A DNA stretch of 64,000 bases from Mesorhizobium_K sp040049215 (GTDB taxonomy: Bacteria > Pseudomonadota > Alphaproteobacteria > Rhizobiales > Rhizobiaceae). The notes beneath the pieces were generated by a model. That model was not told the origin of the DNA, made no database searches, and saw nothing but the letters and a program-made list of their open reading frames with translations. Every line of letters begins with the position of its first letter. Positions within the stretch are counted from its first letter, which is position 1. This document shows, piece by piece, positions 45,698 to 54,676 of the stretch. The translations under genes and the position numbers were made by a program. The stretch spans positions 930,001 through 994,000 of the forward strand of contig NZ_JBDZDN010000001.1 in assembly GCF_040049215.1 (NCBI RefSeq), in the 5' to 3' direction.

Positions 45698-46003
45698 CCG
45701 CCGTCTACGAATGCGAGCGATGTACTACGAACCGTAAAAGACGACTGGATCGAGTGATACCGCCCTTCCAGAGGCTTAGCGACCGTACAGCGAAACAGGC
45801 CGGCTGAGAGGCGGTCACCTGAGCGGCCGCTTCTCAACTTCAACATCGAAAAGCGGTCGGTCAGGTTTCCACCCCCGACCGGCCGTTTTCGTCTGCACGA
45901 CCTGCCTGATGGGAAGTGCTTCCCAATAACGTTCTCGTGACCGATAATTGCCCCGCAGCAGCAGCGCAGGGGAAAGCTGTCCTCGGCGCCACGAGGGGGC
46001 GGT
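45698..46003. other. Gene-free stretch between hipBA operators and the methyltransferase gene
   Basis: No supported gene is seen. The sequence has several short frames on both strands without start signals. A GGCCGTTTTCG-type motif near 45880 resembles the non-coding debris seen elsewhere in this accessory half. Nothing functional can be assigned. Confidence 0.35.
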
Positions 46004-46732
46004 CTAGAACAACAAGCGACATGTTCCTCTCGCGAAAATGCACGTACGTATTTCAGTCCGCGCGTAGATTGGTCCCGAGAAGACATTCATTGCGTCAGGT
46101 CCCGCGTGCCGCGCCAGCATGCGCTCCGTAAGAAGCGCTCCGTCTGAGGCGCCGATGAAGAGAACACCGTCACCGCGTAGAACCTCCAGTATGTCTGAAA
46201 TCAGGCTGCCCGCGCGCGCCGCACATCCACGGCGGGACGATTCGACAAGGATCCAGAAAATCGGCCCATAATTGTCATAGATAAAGTCGAATTTTCCGCC
46301 AGAGACCGGAAGCATCTGTGGCAGATCACCGATCAGTTGCAGGTCGATCATAGGCTGACGAACTACGCTTTCGCTCTCTCCTCCTTGCCCCTGAAACGGG
46401 TCGATCGGCGTCAATCCAATCGTGGTCAGAGTGCATTGAGGAACGATTCTCCTGATCTCCGCGGCGGCGACGCCGGCGCCTGGTCCGAGTTCCAGTACGC
46501 GCAGCGATGACCGACCTCGAAGCCGGTACAGCATGTCAGCCGCACGGTCGCACAATGGGCGGGTGTGGGTCGGCTTCCAGGACCAGCCGCCACGGGAACC
46601 AGGGTGGATGAAAGGATTCTCGACGGGCAACCTGACCGCTTCGCCGAAAGCGATCAGGCCCAACTCGATCGCTCGTCGAACCCCTTCGTGATAACGGTGA
46701 GCCGGAATGCTATCCGCTCCACCGAAAGTCAT
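46004..46732 (-). CDS. Class I SAM-dependent methyltransferase-like protein
   Basis: About 242 residues. The SAM-binding glycine motif is LELGPGAG (80-87), followed by a TIGLTPIDP strand and an acidic turn, then KFDFIYDNYGPIFW in the position of motif II and VLRGDGVLFIGASDG in the position of motif III. The substrate is not apparent. I chose ATG 46732; a GTG at 46789 would add 19 residues. It is the most distal gene of the minus-strand set that includes the propeller and heme-motif proteins, so a role in that set is possible. Confidence 0.65.
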   Translation of the reverse strand: MTFGGADSIPAHRYHEGVRRAIELGLIAFGEAVRLPVENPFIHPGSRGGWSWKPTHTRPLCDRAADMLYRLRGRSSLRVLELGPGAGVAAAEIRRIVPQCTLTTIGLTPIDPFQGQGGESESVVRQPMIDLQLIGDLPQMLPVSGGKFDFIYDNYGPIFWILVESSRRGCAARAGSLISDILEVLRGDGVLFIGASDGALLTERMLARHAGPDAMNVFSGPIYARTEIRTCIFARGTCRLLF

Positions 46733-46841
46733 CGGCGTCCACCGATACCGTCCCTTCACGTCCTGGCAAAACCGAATGTCTCTGGACACTTGTTGGCACG
46801 ACCGGCTCGCTTATGGCTGTGTGACGGAAATTGACGTTCTG

Positions 46842-47105
46842 CTATCCGATGCGCTTCGCGTCCGCGTCCGGATCATTTGCCTTCCACCAGTCATAGAAGT
46901 TCGTGACGCGCTCGTCGCTCCAGCGTGGCGCCCCGATCGGCATCCGCCCGCTTTCGACGGATGCGTGAATCTGTGCGGCGTAGTACAGAACGTTCCCCTC
47001 ATCGTGCAGGTCCATCTGCTTGGGCCAAGCCTGCGAGACCTGCTTCATGTGGTCCACATCCGTGCCGGTGAAGTACTCCTTGATCGTTTCCCATGTGACG
47101 GCCAT
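46842..47105 (-). CDS. Small hypothetical protein of the tyrosinase gene set
   Basis: An 87-residue protein starting MAVTWETIKEYF behind GGAGAAGAGC; ATGs at 47117 and 47123 are alternatives. It is rich in aromatic and acidic residues (YFTGTDVDHMK, SGRMPIGAPRWS, VTNFYDWWKAND). The GRMP-PRW-DWW pattern is reminiscent of short segments in heme- or copper-protein partners but is not a known motif. It follows the propeller gene within 30 bases and is therefore likely part of the same transcript. Confidence 0.6.
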   Translation of the reverse strand: MAVTWETIKEYFTGTDVDHMKQVSQAWPKQMDLHDEGNVLYYAAQIHASVESGRMPIGAPRWSDERVTNFYDWWKANDPDADAKRIG

Positions 47106-47132
47106 GCTCTTCTCCATTGTCATGGTCAGTTT

Positions 47133-48575
47133 TCACCGGAGTGGAGGCAGCCGCACCATCTGGCTTTCACCTGCATTTCCGTTCACCGACATTCGGCAGA
47201 TATATACGCCGCCGGCCATGCGGTTGCCCTGATCGTCCAATCCGTCCCAAACGACACTGTGGCGCCCCGCCGCCTGGGGAATCCGGTCCACGATCGTTCG
47301 AACATGGAAAGCGAAATGGTTCCAGATGCCGACGAAGACACGTTCGGCATCCTGCTGCAGCACGTAGCTAATTTCGACCGACCCACGCGAATCGAACGGC
47401 ACGTGGGCCATCGCGAACTGCGCCGGCTTGGGCCTCGCCGCAGCGGCGGCAACCTTCAGACCCGCCATTGCGGATGACGGGCCGCCCTTATAGACCGTCC
47501 GCCCGCTGCAGTAGCCGACCCGGATCGGATCGCCGATGAAGCGATAGCGGTTGATTCGCGCGCGGGCGTCGGACTGCGAATCTCCAGGCACATTGTCCTG
47601 TGCTGTCCAGGTTGCGCCGCCATCGACCGTCACGCTGTTGAAGAGGCCCTCGAATGATTGGCCCCAACCGCCGACCCAGCCGGCTTGGGGCGCGATGAAT
47701 CCGATGCCTTCGAGATCCATGTTGATCTGCTTGCCCGAAGCGTCGGCTATGGGCTTTCGCGTCCAGGTCTCACCACCGTCGTCGGTGAGGAGGATGGCGG
47801 CCGCCGTGAAGTTTTCCAGCGACACATAGCCATGTCGGCTGTCGAGCCACTGGATCTTCCAACCCCACTCTCCGCAGTCGACGCCCGCCACGTCGGCTGC
47901 TTTGTTAACCCAGGTCTGCCCACCGTCAGTGGTCTTGAGCACCACCGGCTTCAGCTGCGCGTATTGAGGTGCCGTCTCGAAGCCCGGCTTGTTGTTAGGG
48001 CAGGCCGGATCGATCTTGCCACCGACCACCCAGCCGGTCTTGGCGTCTGTGAAATGGATATCGATCAGGTTGTCGGCCTGCGTGGACAGATCCACATAGG
48101 ACCAGCTTGCGCCGCCATCGGTTGTCTTTACAACGCCGGGCCCAGGGAGATTCGGATCGTTCGTCCCGGCTCCGTAGATCACGTCCTCGTTGACGGCGAA
48201 GATCCCGCAGATACCGGCGGGTGCGTCCTGGGGCATGTTCCTTTGGGCTGTCCAGGTCGCGCCGCCGTCCTCGGTTCTATGCAGCAGGATGTCCAGATAC
48301 TCTTTGCTGGACGAGAACTTGGTCACTGATCCGATCCAGCCTTGCTCACGGCTCGGCCAGGCCATGCAGCGCAGATACGGGAATGCGGTGGACGAGGGGT
48401 CGATGAACTCGCGTTGCTGCCAGGTCTGGCCGCCGTCATTGGTCTGGCAGACCTGGCCGCTGCTATTGACCAGCCACCCGGAAGTCTCATCGAAGAACCA
48501 GATGTCGTCGGTGCGAGAGCTGGCCTCTGGCGCGTCGCCGGCCACGGCCCAGACCCAGTCCTTGATATCGGTCAT
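47133..48575 (-). CDS. BNR/YCF48-like beta-propeller protein with C-terminal FlgD-Ig-like domain
   Basis: A 480-residue protein with at least four sialidase-type Asp-box repeats (TNDGGQTW, TEDGGATW, TTDGGASW, TTDGGQTW, TDDGGETW, TVDGGATW), spaced about 55-75 residues, forming a beta-propeller like the photosystem assembly factor YCF48. The last 80 residues resemble the FlgD Ig-like module (VVWDGLDDQGNRMAGGVYICRM). No signal peptide is visible, so it is probably cytoplasmic. Propellers of this type often act as assembly factors or scaffolds. It starts four bases after the upstream heme-motif gene. Confidence 0.8.
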   Translation of the reverse strand: MTDIKDWVWAVAGDAPEASSRTDDIWFFDETSGWLVNSSGQVCQTNDGGQTWQQREFIDPSSTAFPYLRCMAWPSREQGWIGSVTKFSSSKEYLDILLHRTEDGGATWTAQRNMPQDAPAGICGIFAVNEDVIYGAGTNDPNLPGPGVVKTTDGGASWSYVDLSTQADNLIDIHFTDAKTGWVVGGKIDPACPNNKPGFETAPQYAQLKPVVLKTTDGGQTWVNKAADVAGVDCGEWGWKIQWLDSRHGYVSLENFTAAAILLTDDGGETWTRKPIADASGKQINMDLEGIGFIAPQAGWVGGWGQSFEGLFNSVTVDGGATWTAQDNVPGDSQSDARARINRYRFIGDPIRVGYCSGRTVYKGGPSSAMAGLKVAAAAARPKPAQFAMAHVPFDSRGSVEISYVLQQDAERVFVGIWNHFAFHVRTIVDRIPQAAGRHSVVWDGLDDQGNRMAGGVYICRMSVNGNAGESQMVRLPPLR

Positions 48576-48579
48576 TCGG

Positions 48580-49929
48580 TCAATTCCCGCTTTTTCGCTG
48601 GCTGAAGAAGCCGTTCTTCATGATGTGGCTGATGTTCATGTTCAGCGCAGGCACCGTAATTCCGTCCTTGGTCTCTTTGGCGGGTGCATGGCAGGCAAGG
48701 CAATTCACCCCGGCGAATATCTGGTCGAAGGTTTCCATCGTCGCGTTGGCCAGGCTTGTCGAACCGAGTTGGGGGCTGACGAAGCTGCCCGGGATCAGGT
48801 TGTTCGGCGTGGTCCAGACGCCACCGACCAACATGTAATTCTCCCACACAGTTCCGGCCGTAACTTGAGCCTTAACGCTGGCGTTCAGGGATTGGATGTT
48901 CGCGACATTCTCTGGTGAGCCTCCGCCGAACGCAAACGCCCGGAACACATCGACCGTCGGCGAAAGAAGTTGCTTCTGGGCGTTTACCAATCGCAGGTCG
49001 TCGTTTGGGTTCCGATTGCTGTCCTTTGCCGGGGTGTTTGCGTCGTAGAAGGTCCAATCGCGGTTGCTGACGGGATCGGGCGAGGTGATGTTCATGCCAG
49101 GCGGGAGGTCGGGGGCATTGTTCACGTGTTCGAACGTCGCCCAGATGAATTCGGGGTGGTCCTTGACGACGCCGACCACATGCACGCCGACAAGAGCGAC
49201 AGTGACCTTCGCCGTATTGTCCGGATCGAGGACGATCGTCTTTTTACCGTCGATCATCTTCTCGGTAAGGACGAAGATTTCTGCCGGCGTGGTGTAGAAT
49301 TCTGAGACGTCCTCGTTCTCGTCCACGATCTTCCAAGAATACTTGAACTCCATCGCGCCGACCGGAAAATTCGTGTTTGGAGGAGCAGCCTCATACACGT
49401 CCGCGTCATAGTACCTGTTCGTGCGAACAAACTCGAAAAAAACCTCCTCGACGTTTTGCGAGTAGTAAACCGCTCGACCGGACGTCTCGCCCGGACCGTG
49501 TACGATCACCCCGTTGGTCCGCGCCTGGAAAACAGAGTCCAGATCCTGCATTTCCTCGGTCTTGGCCGTGCGGACCGTCAGCCGAAGGATTTTCTCGGAC
49601 GGCAGCTCAGAGAAGCGCATCGGTGCGGCATCCGGAGCAAACAGATCAGCCACCGTCGCGAAGCTCTCGAACCTCAGGCTGTTGCCGCTCATCTGGGTCA
49701 TCCAGAGGAACGTGTTCCAAGCCCAGACATGGAAATCGCAGTTGCTGGTCGGTTCGGTCTCGTTGTCCGGAGCCGGGACAGCGGCGTGCGAGGTCCAGCC
49801 AGCAGGCGCCGTGCAGGAAGACTGCGCCTTTGCCGGGGTAAGCGCGACAACGAACATGACGGCAAATATGAACAGGCTGCGCCAAATTGTTGATCTCTGC
49901 ACGAGATATCTTTCTCGATGAGCCGACAT
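48580..49929 (-). CDS. Exported protein with a heme c-binding motif
   Basis: About 449 residues. A signal peptide is visible (RSTIWRSLFIFAVMFVVALT, then PAKAQSS) and a single c-type heme motif NCLACH lies near the C-terminus, followed by a stretch ending the protein. A methionine in ALNMNISHIMK could be the distal ligand. The large N-terminal part (FHVWAWNTFLWMTQ, WATFEHVNNAPD) is not a domain I recognise. It would be periplasmic and redox-active. ATG 49929 was chosen; a GTG at 49962 is possible. It is the first gene of the minus-strand set. Confidence 0.7.
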   Translation of the reverse strand: MSAHRERYLVQRSTIWRSLFIFAVMFVVALTPAKAQSSCTAPAGWTSHAAVPAPDNETEPTSNCDFHVWAWNTFLWMTQMSGNSLRFESFATVADLFAPDAAPMRFSELPSEKILRLTVRTAKTEEMQDLDSVFQARTNGVIVHGPGETSGRAVYYSQNVEEVFFEFVRTNRYYDADVYEAAPPNTNFPVGAMEFKYSWKIVDENEDVSEFYTTPAEIFVLTEKMIDGKKTIVLDPDNTAKVTVALVGVHVVGVVKDHPEFIWATFEHVNNAPDLPPGMNITSPDPVSNRDWTFYDANTPAKDSNRNPNDDLRLVNAQKQLLSPTVDVFRAFAFGGGSPENVANIQSLNASVKAQVTAGTVWENYMLVGGVWTTPNNLIPGSFVSPQLGSTSLANATMETFDQIFAGVNCLACHAPAKETKDGITVPALNMNISHIMKNGFFSQRKSGN

Positions 49930-50181
49930 TGAGATCTCATAAGTGGAAGTAGGCTTGGCCACCTCCCGTATGAAATCTACAAATATCTGCTTGTTTTACA
50001 ACTAAAATTGATTGTGCAGTGCAAAATGTTTCTCATATTCAGGAGCAACTGGATCACGATTCCGAAAATGATGCCTAAAAATCAGTATTCGTTGGATTGA
50101 ACTAGGAATTTAAGGTTGCTAATCTGACAGTTAGCAGGCGTCGATCTATCTGCTTTGCGAGATTCAGCTCTGGAGGCTGCA
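49930..50181. promoter_or_regulatory. A/T-rich divergent promoter region of the tyrosinase gene set
   Basis: About 250 bases between the heme-motif gene (minus) and the protease gene (plus), much richer in A/T than the surroundings, with tracts such as TTTTACAACTAAAATTG. It should hold promoters for both arms of the set. No specific operator was recognised. Confidence 0.5.
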
Positions 50182-51273
50182 ATGGCCAGAAAGCCAAGGA
50201 ATTCCGATGTGCCCAAGGGTCGCACTTGCGCGACGATGGACCACCACAAGTACTTGGCGCAGACCGACGAAGTCTACCAATCCAACCGGCGCCGCATTGA
50301 GGCTTTCTCTAGCGTGGCGCGCCTTGCGGCCCGCTCGTCCATCATCCGGATCCCGGTCGTGGTGCACGTCATCTTCAATGATCCGCAAGACAACATCAGC
50401 AGCGAACAGATCGACAGCCAGATCGATGCGTTGAACCGCGATTTCCGAGCGCGAAACAATGATCGCACCGACATTCCCGACGCATTCAAGCCGTTCGCGG
50501 TCGACACGATGATCGAGTTTGCGCTGGCAAGGCGAGATCCTGACGGGAAGCAGACTATGGGAGTGACTCGAACGCAGACGTCGCTCGACCAGTTCCCCTA
50601 TGATCAGTTCGACCCGAGCGCGACCGAGAAGCTCGACAGCCTCATCAAGCACGACGAGTTCGGGAAGTCGCCATGGCCGCGTGATGATTATCTGAACCTC
50701 TGGGTTTGCAGGATTGAAGGCGGACTTCTGGGCTACGCGGCCTTCCCGGGCGAGCCGGCCTCGACCGACGGCGTGGTGGTCAATGTTACCGCATTCGGCA
50801 CAACCGGAACCGCCCAGGCCCCCTTCAATCTGGGCCGCACGGCGGTGCACGAGGTCGGCCACTTCTTCGATCTTCTGCACATCTGGGGAGATGACGGCAA
50901 TGGATGCAGCCGGTCGGACAATGTTGCGGACACCCCGAATCAAGCAGGTCCGAACGGCGGTGACGTGACCAAGGACAGCTTTCCCCTGATCAGCTGCAAC
51001 AACGTACCTAATGGCGACATGTTCATGAACTACATGGACTATGTGAACGATGGTACGATGGTGATGTTCACCGCCGGTCAACTCGCCCGGATGAACGCCG
51101 CGCTGGCAGGTCCCCGCAAGTCGTTGACCAGTTCCAAGGCGCTCGATCCCGTCACGACCGAGGATGTGCTACTCGGTGATGCGGCCGCCGGATTCGCGGC
51201 GGCAAGGGCTGTCCATCCAACCGAGGTCGGCGACGGTCGGGAAAAATGGTTCGACGGTGTGACTTGGGTGTAG
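50182..51273 (+). CDS. Zinc metalloprotease, M43 (pappalysin/cytophagalysin) family
   Basis: A 363-residue protein. Zinc-binding motif HEVGHFFDLLH (223-233) supplies H223, H227 and H233 with catalytic E224. The Met-turn is NYMDY (283-287). The N-terminal part (RIPVVVHVIFND, then QIDALNRDFRARNND) is the standard M43 entry strand-helix region. The Gly usual at motif position 8 is Asp, which is tolerated in this family. No signal peptide is visible. The start at MARKPRNS is supported by GGAGG; a TTG nine codons upstream is rejected. Confidence 0.87.
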   Translation: MARKPRNSDVPKGRTCATMDHHKYLAQTDEVYQSNRRRIEAFSSVARLAARSSIIRIPVVVHVIFNDPQDNISSEQIDSQIDALNRDFRARNNDRTDIPDAFKPFAVDTMIEFALARRDPDGKQTMGVTRTQTSLDQFPYDQFDPSATEKLDSLIKHDEFGKSPWPRDDYLNLWVCRIEGGLLGYAAFPGEPASTDGVVVNVTAFGTTGTAQAPFNLGRTAVHEVGHFFDLLHIWGDDGNGCSRSDNVADTPNQAGPNGGDVTKDSFPLISCNNVPNGDMFMNYMDYVNDGTMVMFTAGQLARMNAALAGPRKSLTSSKALDPVTTEDVLLGDAAAGFAAARAVHPTEVGDGREKWFDGVTWV

Positions 51274-51286
51274 CGGAGCGCCCTGA

Positions 51287-51616
51287 ATGGATCGCAAGAC
51301 CGAGATTCTATTGGGGCAATGGGCTCATTCGGCCGAGGAGGACACCGGCGACGTCTTGGTGTTTCGACAGCAGGACTATCCGCTCCCGCCGAGTCGGGGA
51401 CGGCGGAAGCTGGCCTTCTATCCGGGCAATCAGGTGAAGTCGGCGGGGGTCGCACCGAACGATGTGAACCGGGTCACCAGCGGAACCTGGGCGTCTGTGG
51501 CAGGCTCCGACGCAGACTTCGAGATGGTCCTTGATGATGGGGACGGGCCGTGCCGGCTTTCCGTGGCAGACGATGGCGCTCCGATTCTCAAACTCAAGAA
51601 GCGTTCCTCTGAATAA
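51287..51616 (+). CDS. Hypothetical protein between protease and tyrosinase
   Basis: A 109-residue protein, predicted beta-rich, with no cysteine pairs, signal or known motif (KLAFYPGNQ, GTWASVAGSDADFEM, KLKKRSSE end). It starts 13 bases after the M43 gene and ends 23 bases before the tyrosinase gene. Tyrosinases often need a small caddie protein for copper loading; that role is a speculation here, because histidines and methionines that bind copper are not enriched. Confidence 0.65.
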   Translation: MDRKTEILLGQWAHSAEEDTGDVLVFRQQDYPLPPSRGRRKLAFYPGNQVKSAGVAPNDVNRVTSGTWASVAGSDADFEMVLDDGDGPCRLSVADDGAPILKLKKRSSE

Positions 51617-51639
51617 GTTCCTCGAAAAGGGCAACGGCG

Positions 51640-52974
51640 ATGCGGGCTGTCATCGAAGTCGAACCCACGGACCGGAATGGACGGTGTTTTCTGACCTGGG
51701 CACCGGTTCGGGCAACTCTGAGGCTTGAGGACGCCGACCGTACGGTCGGTGGCCATGATGTAACGTTGAGAAATGCCGGTCCGGCCGGTGGCGGGCGTGT
51801 CGTGTTCTCGACCAGATTTACTCAATCGGACGATGCTGAACTCAGGCTGCAGCAGGTTGCCTCCGACGGGACCCCTCGGACGTTCTGGGTCGCCGGCGAG
51901 TTCAGATCCCCGAGCACCGCCTACGGCGACGTGGTGATCGAGGCTGTCGACAACAGCAACGCCGTCATCGGTAAGAGGGACGGCATGGTGCGGGTGCGCA
52001 AGAACGCCGTTGCGCTGACCGCGGCCGAGCGTGACCTTTTCCTCGACGCGCTCGGGCAACTGAATGATGCCGGGGGAGGGCCGTTTCGCGCGTTTCGCGA
52101 CATGCACGTCGCGGCGTCCGCCCCCGAGGCTCATGGCGCCGCCGGATTCCTGGCCTGGCATCGCGCCTACCTGCTCGACCTCGAACGCTGCCTGCAAGAG
52201 ATCGAGCCAGCGGTTGCACTGCCGTATTGGCGTTTCGACGAAGCAGCCCCCTCGTTATTCGTTCCCGAATTCCTCGGTTCACCATCGAACAGTCCCGGCG
52301 CATCCGATCTCGTGGTCTTCCGGCCGGGACATGCCCTCGAATTCTGGACGACGGATGGGGTAGTCGGGATTGCGCGACGCCCACGGTGGGACATAACTTT
52401 CGCGCCAACCACTAACGTGAGCATTGGGGGAGGCACAATACCGGCGGTTCTGACGGAAGGCGATACTTTCGAGCTTGGCGGGAGCCAAGATCGCTACGCC
52501 GGCTTCCGCCGCATGGAAGCAAATCCTCATGGAGCCGCTCACGTGCGTTTCACCGGTCCGGTCAATTCGGTGCCAACCGCCGCCCGGGATCCACTGTTCT
52601 TCCTCCTGCATACGAATGTCGATCGGCTCTGGGCTCGATGGCAGTGGCTGAACCGGCGCAGCAACGCAGACGATCCGTCGGCTTACTCAGTGTTTGGCAC
52701 CTCCCGCCCGGACGGCGGCGGCACCGTCGGTCATCGACTGGACGATACAATGTGGCCGTGGAATCAGGATCGCGTTGCACCACGGCCAGATTTCGTACCT
52801 CCGCGAGCCGGGCTGCCTCCATCGCCATACGCGACCGCGCCCGGGACCGGCACGCCACGCGTGCGTGACATGATCGATTTTCACGGGCTCTACAGTCGCG
52901 GTAGTCTCGGCTTCAGTTACGATGACGTTCCTTTCGAGATCGAAACCTTGGAGACAGAGGAGGCCATCGTATGA
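51640..52974 (+). CDS. Tyrosinase family (type 3 copper) protein
   Basis: A 444-residue protein with both type 3 copper sites. CuA ligands are H156, H165 and H174 (in DMHVAA, EAHGAA and AWHRAY). CuB ligands are H297, H301 and H324 (in NPHGAAH and FLLHTNVDR). Tyrosinases hydroxylate monophenols and oxidise diphenols to quinones. A beta-rich N-terminal domain of about 120 residues precedes the catalytic core and is not typical. No signal peptide is visible, suggesting cytoplasmic copper loading or Tat-independent export by a partner. AAGGG precedes the ATG. The stop overlaps the next gene by four bases. Confidence 0.9.
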   Translation: MRAVIEVEPTDRNGRCFLTWAPVRATLRLEDADRTVGGHDVTLRNAGPAGGGRVVFSTRFTQSDDAELRLQQVASDGTPRTFWVAGEFRSPSTAYGDVVIEAVDNSNAVIGKRDGMVRVRKNAVALTAAERDLFLDALGQLNDAGGGPFRAFRDMHVAASAPEAHGAAGFLAWHRAYLLDLERCLQEIEPAVALPYWRFDEAAPSLFVPEFLGSPSNSPGASDLVVFRPGHALEFWTTDGVVGIARRPRWDITFAPTTNVSIGGGTIPAVLTEGDTFELGGSQDRYAGFRRMEANPHGAAHVRFTGPVNSVPTAARDPLFFLLHTNVDRLWARWQWLNRRSNADDPSAYSVFGTSRPDGGGTVGHRLDDTMWPWNQDRVAPRPDFVPPRAGLPPSPYATAPGTGTPRVRDMIDFHGLYSRGSLGFSYDDVPFEIETLETEEAIV

Positions 52975-53687
52975 AGGTCAGAGATTTTCGCCGGGAAGTC
53001 GAGGCAGAACTGGAACGAACGCAAGCACGGGCCGCGACAGAACGGCTTGGGCCGGCCGTTGCTGACGCCGAGACATGGGAGGCAGCCTTAGCCAGTCTAC
53101 AAGATCGTCGCGCGAAGCCGGAATCGCGGCTCGCTGCTCTGTACACGCTTCAAGCTGGCGCTTTCGACCTCGCGAAGTTTGCTCCATTTGCAGCAGTTTT
53201 CGTCGCTGCCCTGCAAACGGTCGCCCAAGCGGTGGATGAGACGGCAGAACTTCGCCGTGCGGCTTTGGACCATCTGGCCAATACGGGAGATACGATCGCT
53301 AGCCGCGTCTTGATCGAAGGACTTGAAGGCACACAACCAGCAGCCGTACCCCCAGCCGCTGCCTTGGAAATGCTGGCGCGAGACGACCATGGGTCGGCAG
53401 TCCGGATTGCCACTAAAATGCTGGATGTCAGCGAAGAGGTGCAGGTGAGGGAACAAGCCGCCCGGATACTCGGCTCGGACCCAGCGTCCGCTGGCAGGCT
53501 TGAAACGATGATGAAGGATACCGGCGAAGCGAACGCAGTCAGGCGGGCCAGCGCGGTCGCGTTGCGGGCGCTACGCCCCGATGCGTTCGGCACTGCAGCG
53601 CACACTGTTCTCGGCAACGAAGCCGACACGGAAATCGACGCGACGGTCCGCCGTGGATTGCGCACGTCGAGCCCCAAGCAGCTATGA
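52971..53687 (+). CDS. HEAT-repeat-like hypothetical protein
   Basis: A 238-residue all-helical protein. Repeated alanine/leucine-rich helix pairs (for example ELRRAALDHLANTGD, VREQAARILGSDPA, VRRASAVALRAL) resemble HEAT or PBS-lyase-type repeats used as protein-protein scaffolds. The start codon overlaps the tyrosinase stop (ATGA) and its own stop overlaps the SCO-like gene by four bases, so all three are translationally coupled. A scaffold or loading role for the copper proteins is inferred from position only. Confidence 0.7.
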   Translation: MKVRDFRREVEAELERTQARAATERLGPAVADAETWEAALASLQDRRAKPESRLAALYTLQAGAFDLAKFAPFAAVFVAALQTVAQAVDETAELRRAALDHLANTGDTIASRVLIEGLEGTQPAAVPPAAALEMLARDDHGSAVRIATKMLDVSEEVQVREQAARILGSDPASAGRLETMMKDTGEANAVRRASAVALRALRPDAFGTAAHTVLGNEADTEIDATVRRGLRTSSPKQL

Positions 53688-54676
53688 CGACCATCCCCCG
53701 AGACGTGCCGGCGCCCGACGAGATCCTTGAAATGCTCGCGGAAAACCATCCTGTCTATCGCGGACGAAGCTCGTCCGACGCGCTGCAATTGCGTGCCACG
53801 TTGATGATGCAGGCTATTCAATTCGGTCTCTCGGATCGCATCGTTGAGCACGCAATGGCTGATCTCGAAAGCGCTGATTCTCCGGCCGTCCTCGCTGCTG
53901 CCGCCATCGCTCTCCGGCACAGCAGCACGCCGCCAACAGGAGCGTCCGTTGCGCTGAAGGCGGCTCAACGACGTTTGGGAGGCATTGACCGATATGTCGA
54001 TTTGACCCGCTTTCCTCCTGGACCGGGTGGCGTGAGTGTCCTCAGGGAGATCGAGCGGACATTGGCGGAACTGCCCGGATCGAGCGGACGATCATCAGGT
54101 CAGATGTCGTCGTGTTGCGGTGGCAATTTGCCCGCGCGTCATTCTGTGTCCGACGTCCTGTCACTCGGCGACTTTGTTGGACTGGAGATGGAAACTCAGC
54201 ACGGGAGACGAAGCCCGTTGCGCGAGATTCTTGGCGACAGCGCCGGGCTGATCGCGTTCTTCTACACGCGCTGCATGAATCCCCTGCGCTGCTCCCAAAC
54301 GATCAGCCAGCTCGGTGAATTGGCGCGCGCCCTCGCCGGGCGGCCCGATGCAGGATCGATACGGCTGGCAGGCATCACCTACGACCCCGAATACGACATC
54401 GCTGAGCGCCTGGCTGCCTACGGGGGCGAGCGGTCGTTGCCGTTTGGCGAAAATTGTAACCTGTTGCGCACGATCGGCCCCTTCTCGGCTCTTGCCGCGC
54501 ATCTGGGCCTCGGGGTCGGCTACGGCCCGGCCACGGTCAATGTGCATCGGATCGAATGGCTTGTTTACGGCCCAGGCTTGAGTTCGGTTCGGATGGGACG
54601 GAATCGTCACTGGAACACCGAGGATGCCGTCGACGAGCTTCTGTCCTTGACGAAGAAGCGAGAACAGCTGGCCTGA
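53684..54676 (+). CDS. SCO1/SenC-like copper chaperone domain protein with helical N-terminal region
   Basis: A 330-residue protein. Residues about 1-130 are helical, like the preceding HEAT-like protein (LESADSPAVLAAAAIAL). Residues about 155-330 follow the thioredoxin-like SCO fold: LIAFFYTRC (189-197) with the cysteine pair C197/C203 and conserved H288. The spacing is CxxxxxC rather than the usual CxxxC, and an extra CC pair lies at 144-145. IRLAGITYDPEYDIAERL matches the SCO strand after the active site. It should deliver copper or reduce thiols for the tyrosinase. There is no signal peptide, unlike normal periplasmic SCO proteins. Confidence 0.75.
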   Translation: MTTIPRDVPAPDEILEMLAENHPVYRGRSSSDALQLRATLMMQAIQFGLSDRIVEHAMADLESADSPAVLAAAAIALRHSSTPPTGASVALKAAQRRLGGIDRYVDLTRFPPGPGGVSVLREIERTLAELPGSSGRSSGQMSSCCGGNLPARHSVSDVLSLGDFVGLEMETQHGRRSPLREILGDSAGLIAFFYTRCMNPLRCSQTISQLGELARALAGRPDAGSIRLAGITYDPEYDIAERLAAYGGERSLPFGENCNLLRTIGPFSALAAHLGLGVGYGPATVNVHRIEWLVYGPGLSSVRMGRNRHWNTEDAVDELLSLTKKREQLA

